The notes under the pieces: model-generated | Database searches by the model: none | Told to the model about the DNA's origin: nothing | Seen by the model: the letters and a program-made list of their open reading frames with translations, nothing else | Translations under genes and position numbers: made by a program | Assembly: GCF_000275845.1 (NCBI RefSeq) | Contig: NW_006766972.1 | Location: forward strand, 7,028-19,954 | DNA length: 12,927 nt | Source of the DNA: Dichomitus squalens LYAD-421 SS1 | Lineage: Eukaryota > Basidiomycota > Agaricomycetes > Polyporales > Polyporaceae | Reading direction: 5' to 3' | In this document: one piece after another, positions 8,864-12,927 of the stretch | How the letters are laid out: each line of letters opens with the position of its first letter | Position numbering within the stretch: the stretch's first letter is position 1

Positions 8864-9103
8864 TCAGAGGGAGAATGGATAAGCGAAGCTGCCGGTCAAA
8901 TCTTTGGGACCGACGAAACATACAGGGTCGAGGAACGCAACTGGTTTCCTCAGCAGGCCAAAAACAATGCTGTATACGAGCCTCGCAACGGGTCTCTTAT
9001 GTGCGCGTATTCCATCACAGGGCATTTGATGGGCACGAATTCTTCATCCACTTTGGCCCTCGGATGGGTTCAAGCTATCTGCACCGATGTCCGGCTACTG
9101 GTG
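8864..9103 (+). pseudogene. Broken fragment resembling a basidiomycete HNH-nuclease-like domain
   Basis: One frame (8864 to the TAG at 9104) reads RNWFPQQAKNNAVYEPRNGS and then LMC up to about 9006. A second frame carries FHHRAFDGHEFFIHF from about 9010 to 9054. The order, an E-P-R-N-G turn then a His-His-x-x-[FL]-D helix then an aromatic FFI strand, matches my memory of the HNH-type domains expanded in mushroom-forming fungi, where the first His is the general base. The two halves lie in different frames with no room for an intron, so a small indel has probably broken it. A stop at 8861-8863 closes the first half upstream. No start codon, promoter or rest of the protein could be assembled. 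The reading depends on pattern recognition. Confidence 0.4.
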
Positions 9104-9106
9104 TAG

Positions 9107-9773
9107 TAGAGCAATACCGAGCAACAGACATACTCGCAAGTACATAGTCGCCCACCACCGCGATCTCCGGGCGTACCACGGTTGAGCCCCCGCCCATCGC
9201 CACGGCCCGTTCCGGTGGGCATCCATCGTCGACAAGATCCTCGTCTGTGGGTAGTATCCTTTCATTCCTGTCGACCGAGACAGATGTCATCGGACGGCAT
9301 CGCTTGGCAAGGGTGGACCACGTCGGACGACGCTGTAGACGATTCGGATGCGTTCAAGCGCAGCCATAGACGAGGCCGACGCTATAGGCGACTTGGGTCG
9401 ACGGAGAGGAATGCAGGCGGCGTGTCGCCCCACCGGACGATATTATCGGGGGGGTCCTGGAGTCGCGTACATGTCTTCGGGTTCGATCTGCTCCTGTCGT
9501 GGCCTGAAATGAGCTGTACGATTTTCACCCCTGATCAGGATCAACGGGAGACTTCCAGAGCACGCTCTCACCCCTTTGGACACTGGGCATTCTGAGAGTG
9601 GTCAGCTTTGGGGGGAACTCGGTGGAGTCTTGGGGAATTGTTTTAACTTGTATGATTGTCATGCTCCATATTGATTCCGGGTGGACTGCGGCAGTCTGAA
9701 TCCAGGACGGCGGGCTTGTAACGGGACGGTACGGGGGTCGACTGGGACGGGCAGTATTCTGCAAGCGTAATAC
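9107..9773. other. Spacer with no supported gene
   Basis: Open frames in this stretch are short or arginine-rich in the way of GC-rich non-coding sequence, and no consistent exon chain could be made. It may hold further decayed parts of the HNH-like fragment to its left, but I cannot show this. Confidence 0.5.
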
Positions 9774-9797
9774 GTACTCTGCGCAGATGTAGAGTAC
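9774..9797. repeat. Short perfect inverted repeat
   Basis: Arms GTACTCT (9774-9780) and AGAGTAC (9791-9797) are perfect complements around a 10-nt loop, just before the MCB-bearing duplication. Role unknown. Confidence 0.7.
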
Positions 9798-9800
9798 GCG

Positions 9801-10208
9801 ACGCGTGGCGGAGATTCGACTTATACTTACACGCGTCGGTCGTGGCGGAGATTCGACTTATACTTACACGCGTCGGTCACGCCGGTCACACGGCGTTGTC
9901 ACCGACGCGCGCGACCGACGCGCGCCCGCCGCTAGTGTTCTCCTCACCCGCCGCCAGTACTCAACCACCGACGCATTCCCCACCACTCCCACTCCATTCA
10001 GCCCATCTCCCTCGTCGTCCACCACTCCCTCCACGACACTAGTCTCACTCCCAGTCCGAACCACAATCCACCCCAGTCAGCCACTTCCTTCAAATCTCAA
10101 TCTGCAGCCACAGCCTACAGACTCCCAACAGTCTGCTTGCTGGTCATAGCAGTCTACCTATCACGTCTCTCCCCACTGTAATCAACTCACCTTCTCGACT
10201 CCCACCGC
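9801..10208 (+). promoter_or_regulatory. Promoter and leader of the 537-residue protein gene, with three MCB boxes
   Basis: ACGCGT occurs at 9801-9806, 9831-9836 and 9868-9873. Two further ACCGACGCGCGC copies follow at 9901-9912 and 9914-9925; these carry an ACGCG core in the inverse orientation. The remaining 280 bases to the ATG are C/T-rich, as in the PCNA leader. The arrangement implies MBF-type G1/S control by analogy with PCNA. This is inference, and the box sequences themselves are directly visible. Confidence 0.6.
9804..9877. repeat. Perfect tandem duplication, 37 bp x 2, each copy containing an ACGCGT box
   Basis: Bases 9804-9840 and 9841-9877 are identical over all 37 positions. 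Each begins CGTGGCGGAGATTCG and ends CACGCGTCGGT. The duplication adds a second MCB box (9831-9836 and 9868-9873) to the promoter of the gene that starts at 10209. Perfect identity suggests a recent event or maintained sequence. Confidence 0.97.
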
Positions 10209-12000
10209 ATGGACCGCACCCTCACCGCCCGACCCCTCAAGCGCTCCGCTCCGCTCCCCAACTACAGCGACAGAGCACAGGCCCGCATCATCAGGCAGAA
10301 GCTCCTCGAGCACGAGCAGGAGATTGAGGACCTCCAGGCTTTTAACATTACTCCCGTAAGTCCCATTCACACACTCTCCGTCCTTCTCCATCTTAGCCTT
10401 TGAAAGTCCCCCACCCCAGTCTCACTTTCCGTCTCGTTTACGTTATACTCACCCAGACCAACTCGTTCCCACAGGAAGAGCTTCGTATCCTCACTGAATC
10501 CTTCTCCTCCGTCAAAGCCGAGTTCACCGACCTCGACGGCCTATCTTGGGAAACCCCTCTCGCTCGCCAGGTTCTCCTCGCATGGGTACGTCTTCTCCCT
10601 CATATCATATCCGCCCAGACTTATCTGGCCATTCCCAACATCAGCACTCCCAACAAGCCGCTCGTTCCCGCGGTAACCACGCCCAGCATCTCGATTTCGC
10701 CATCCTCGCCGGACGCATCCGCCGGAGCCCATCCTCCAACCGCTCCCTTGCGTCTATCCTCGCTCCTCCGAGGCTCAGTACCAGCTCGCCCGACCCCTGC
10801 CCCCTCACGCGCGATCCGCAGGCGACGCTCCGCCCCACGACCCGCCATGCACGCTCTCTGGAAGAGCAAATTCGCGTTTCCGAGGTGGTGCGCGCGTTCA
10901 CTCAAACGGACCGCCCCCGCCGTGCGGACGAAGCGACGGTCACTCCTACTGCATCATTTCCCTCGCACTTTCCGCGAGCCGCTGTAGGGGAGACGGAGCG
11001 GGCGCCGCTTCCTGCACTGTTCGAGCGCGAACCCGTCCCGGATGGTGACGTCGGCCGCACGCCTCGGCCTCCCCAACGTCTGACTACTGTCGACTACGCG
11101 GACGTACACGCAAACGGCTTGGCGCTCACGACGCCGGTCCCCGCTCCCGCCCGTCGCGGTTCGCCGTCGGCCCGATCGGGGCGTCTACGGATCGTGAAGT
11201 CGCACTCTGCGCCAAGCGTCCCTCTCGCCGTGTCTTCCTCCCCTCCGCCAACGCCGTCCTTACGCTCGGGACACGTGCGCGACGGGAACGCGTCTACCCT
11301 AGACGCCACCGGCTCCGCCCAGGCAAATACCAGTCGCCCGACCAAGTCCCTGCCGCCTAGCCGAATTCCTCTCCTTCGGACCAAGTCCCTTGGGGCAAAG
11401 TCGACAGCACAGCTTGCATCCCGCGCTGTTCGAGAGCCGGGCTCGAGTTCGTCGGTTACTACGTCAATATCCACACCAACCTTCACCTTCTGCGCCGGGC
11501 CCTCCTACCCTCCATCTAGTGGGGTGAAGTCGGCGGGTACGACCATGGCTCGAACTGTTACCAGCCGCGCTCGAGGCGAGGCTGCTGGCCTGCACTCTCT
11601 CGATGACGCGCCTCCTACATCCCATTTGCCTTCGTCCTACCCTTCTCCGTGCGAAGGCGAACGCACAATCTCGCTTCCGCTTCGCAGAGTGGGCTCCCAA
11701 CCCGCCCAGACAGTCAAGGCTCTGCCCCAGCGCTCTGCTCTGTCTTGCTTCCCTTCGTCCGACGGCGACGCCTCTAGCGCTCATCCTCGCTGTCAGTCCA
11801 AGGCGAGGTCCGGCGTTCCCGCAACGGTCTCAGCAGAAACGGTGGGCACGACCGCGGACACTGGGAAGGACACCCAAGAAGGGACAGCAGATTCCACCGC
11901 AAGCAGCGAACGCGACTCTGTTCATGAATTGGGCGATGGCAACCGGGCGGATGGAAGAAGAGCAAGGCTGGTCCTGATAGAAAGGACGAGGCCGCTGTGA
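10209..12000 (+). CDS. Unrecognised 537-residue protein, helical N terminus and disordered Ser/Pro-rich tail
   Basis: Exons 10209-10355, 10475-10585 and 10645-12000; TGA 11998-12000. Intron 1 (119 nt): donor GTAAGT, acceptor TCCCACAG. Intron 2 (59 nt): donor GTACGT, acceptor AACATCAG. Both are phase 0. Residues 20-86 (QARIIRQKLLEHEQEIEDLQ, then EELRILTESFSSVKAEF, then WETPLARQVLLAW) look helical and are probably the conserved part. Residues 105-125 (DFAILAGRIRRSPSSNRSLA) and 157-177 (SLEEQIRVSEVVRAF) are further short ordered blocks. The rest is low-complexity, basic, with many SP/TP sites. T-K-S-L occurs twice, at 319-322 and 332-335. No enzyme motif or membrane segment is seen. The start has many in-frame codons with good phase after it, and the leader is CT-rich. 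Function unknown. Shared MCB promoter elements with PCNA suggest a cell-cycle role. Confidence 0.8.
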
Positions 12001-12210
12001 CCCTTGTCTCGGGGACGAACCTTGATGGAGGATGCGGATGCGAAGGAGGAGCGGGTCGCTCGTCTCTCTTACATCTCCGCATCTCTGCGACGCCCTGGGA
12101 GACCCTACGTCGGACAGGGCGCACATCCTTTCAGAGTTCGCTCCAAATCGGACATAAGCTTGGACCTTCGACTTACTTCGCGCGTTTTGATCTATCGTTC
12201 GTTATTGTAG
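12001..12210 (+). other. In-frame open stretch directly after the stop of the 537-residue protein
   Basis: After TGA at 11998-12000 the same frame continues open for 69 codons to TAG at 12208-12210. It includes an ATG at 12025 followed by EDADAKEERVARLSYISAS and later RVRSKSDISLDLRLTSR, which look protein-like. A spliced tail that removes the TGA, stop read-through, a recent nonsense mutation or chance are all possible. Candidate donors at 11996 (GTGACC) and 11970 (GTCCTG) are weak, so I leave it outside the gene. Confidence 0.3.
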
Positions 12211-12927
12211 CAGCTCGTCTGCTTGATTGACTATCCACGTACAGCCGCCGAAGCATTGCTATCCACTACACGTCACGTTCCGGAATTCCATCGCAGATGT
12301 CATTGTATCGCACGTCCCGCGTTACTGTAGTTCTAACGCATTATATCAAATCGAATGCGTGCACGTGTGCCGAGAACATTCGAGATACATGCCTACCCTG
12401 TATACCTTCAAGAACTCATCAGTTGTGCTACTATCGCGACCCCAGTGTTCGGACAGACCCTAGTGTTCGGACAAAGGACCATGTCTCCCTCATTTTCCAC
12501 CCGATAAAGCTGCAAGCTGGCAAATAGGTGCGCGAGTTCATTCCAAACAAGCAGAAAAAAGAACCAAATTTATTCACAGAGTCACTGCGGCGATCTTGCA
12601 GGAGGAAGTGGTGCAACTCATCCCTATTCAAACTTGATGAGTCTCGCTCCGAGCTCCTCCTCGGGCGCTTCCTTTCATGTTTCTCAGACGTACTCATACA
12701 CACCCATGATACCCAGGACTCAATTCTCCGAAGCCTTCACTGGTGCACAAATGGGAGAAACAAGACTTGGCCCTCGAGGGCGTGACAGTGCAGCCACATT
12801 TTCACTCTCCGACCTGGTTAGGCTGCTCGGCTAAGGCTCATCAAGTTGGATGACGGACATTCCCGAAGGCCGGCAGGGCTCGGCAAGCGTGACGATTCGT
12901 GACCTTCTGCGCGGAGAATCGTCCGAA
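12211..12927. other. Right-end spacer, no firmly supported gene
   Basis: Apart from the tandem repeat at 12444-12473, this region shows only short, unconvincing frames. On the minus strand a block at 12671-12624 reads KEAPEEELGARLIKFE and then TAG, which could be the last exon of a gene entering from the right. The upstream splice signals are poor, so it is not called. Confidence 0.5.
12444..12473. repeat. Short direct repeat, 12 bp twice at 18-bp spacing
   Basis: AGTGTTCGGACA occurs at 12444-12455 and 12462-12473; the shared context is CCC(A/T)GTGTTCGGACA-like. The core TGTTCGGACA is nearly the same as the TGTTTGGACA core of the 17-bp triplet at 8734-8784, in the same orientation. Confidence 0.9.

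Noticed and set aside
10400..10987. 195-residue ORF in the second frame of the 537-residue gene
   Set aside because: Only its part at 10475-10585 is exon 2. After the GTACGT donor at 10586 the coding frame switches to that of the 484-codon ORF, as the phase-0 acceptor at 10644 requires.
11094..11784. Minus-strand ORFs of 106-130 residues
   Set aside because: Antisense to the coding exon 3 of the 537-residue gene and Arg/Gly-rich in the way of GC-rich shadows.
1..12927. tRNA, rRNA, CRISPR, prokaryotic operon or virus-like genes
   Set aside because: No cloverleaf-like segment, repeat-spacer array, ribosome-binding-site-led gene chain or viral hallmark protein was seen on either strand by eye; a tRNAscan or Infernal run would be needed to exclude small RNAs.

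Overview
The window looks like nuclear DNA of a basidiomycete fungus, most likely an Agaricomycete. Genes are close together and broken by many short introns (about 40-120 nt) with GT(A/G)NGT donors, CTAAC/CTGAY-like branch points and YAG acceptors. Start codons lie behind CT-rich leaders, and long disordered Ser/Pro/Arg-rich proteins are present. The one certain protein, PCNA, also reads like the mushroom-forming fungi. All spliced models were built by eye from splice signals and reading phase, and no transcript data were available.

Layout, left to right. (1) 1-588 (+): the 3' end of an unrecognised three-exon gene. (2) 589-2782 (+): the PCNA gene (sliding clamp), six exons, preceded by a dense cluster of ACGCGT (MluI cell-cycle box, MCB) elements. 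Its product is 371 residues instead of about 260, because an acidic/basic insert of about 120 residues sits in a loop of the second domain. (3) 2783-4183: spacer with two small, uncertain ORFs, one per strand. (4) 4184-8433 (-): a three-exon gene for a 1384-residue disordered protein with three N-terminal E-N-W-D-[DE]-D-F motifs and a C-terminal helical region. It is best explained as a Byr4/Bfa1-like subunit of the two-component GAP that restrains the septation/mitotic-exit GTPase. (5) 8434-9800: spacer with a 17-bp tandem repeat and a broken fragment resembling a basidiomycete HNH-nuclease-like domain. (6) 9801-12000 (+): a three-exon gene for an unrecognised 537-residue protein. Its promoter carries three ACGCGT boxes, two of them inside a perfect 37-bp tandem duplication that runs into a nested inverted repeat. 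(7) 12001-12927: an in-frame open stretch beyond the stop of that gene, then mostly non-coding sequence with a second tandem repeat whose core resembles that of the 8.7-kb repeat.

How they may fit together: PCNA is a classic G1/S (MBF-type) target in fungi, and its promoter has the matching element. The unrecognised gene at 10.2 kb shares that promoter signature, so it is a candidate S-phase-transcribed gene. The gene between them would act late in the cycle (mitotic exit/septation) if the Byr4/Bfa1 call is right. No plasmid, phage, CRISPR or bacterial element is visible. The most notable observations are the PCNA insert, the shared MCB architecture with its duplication, and the PCNA intron with a GC donor.
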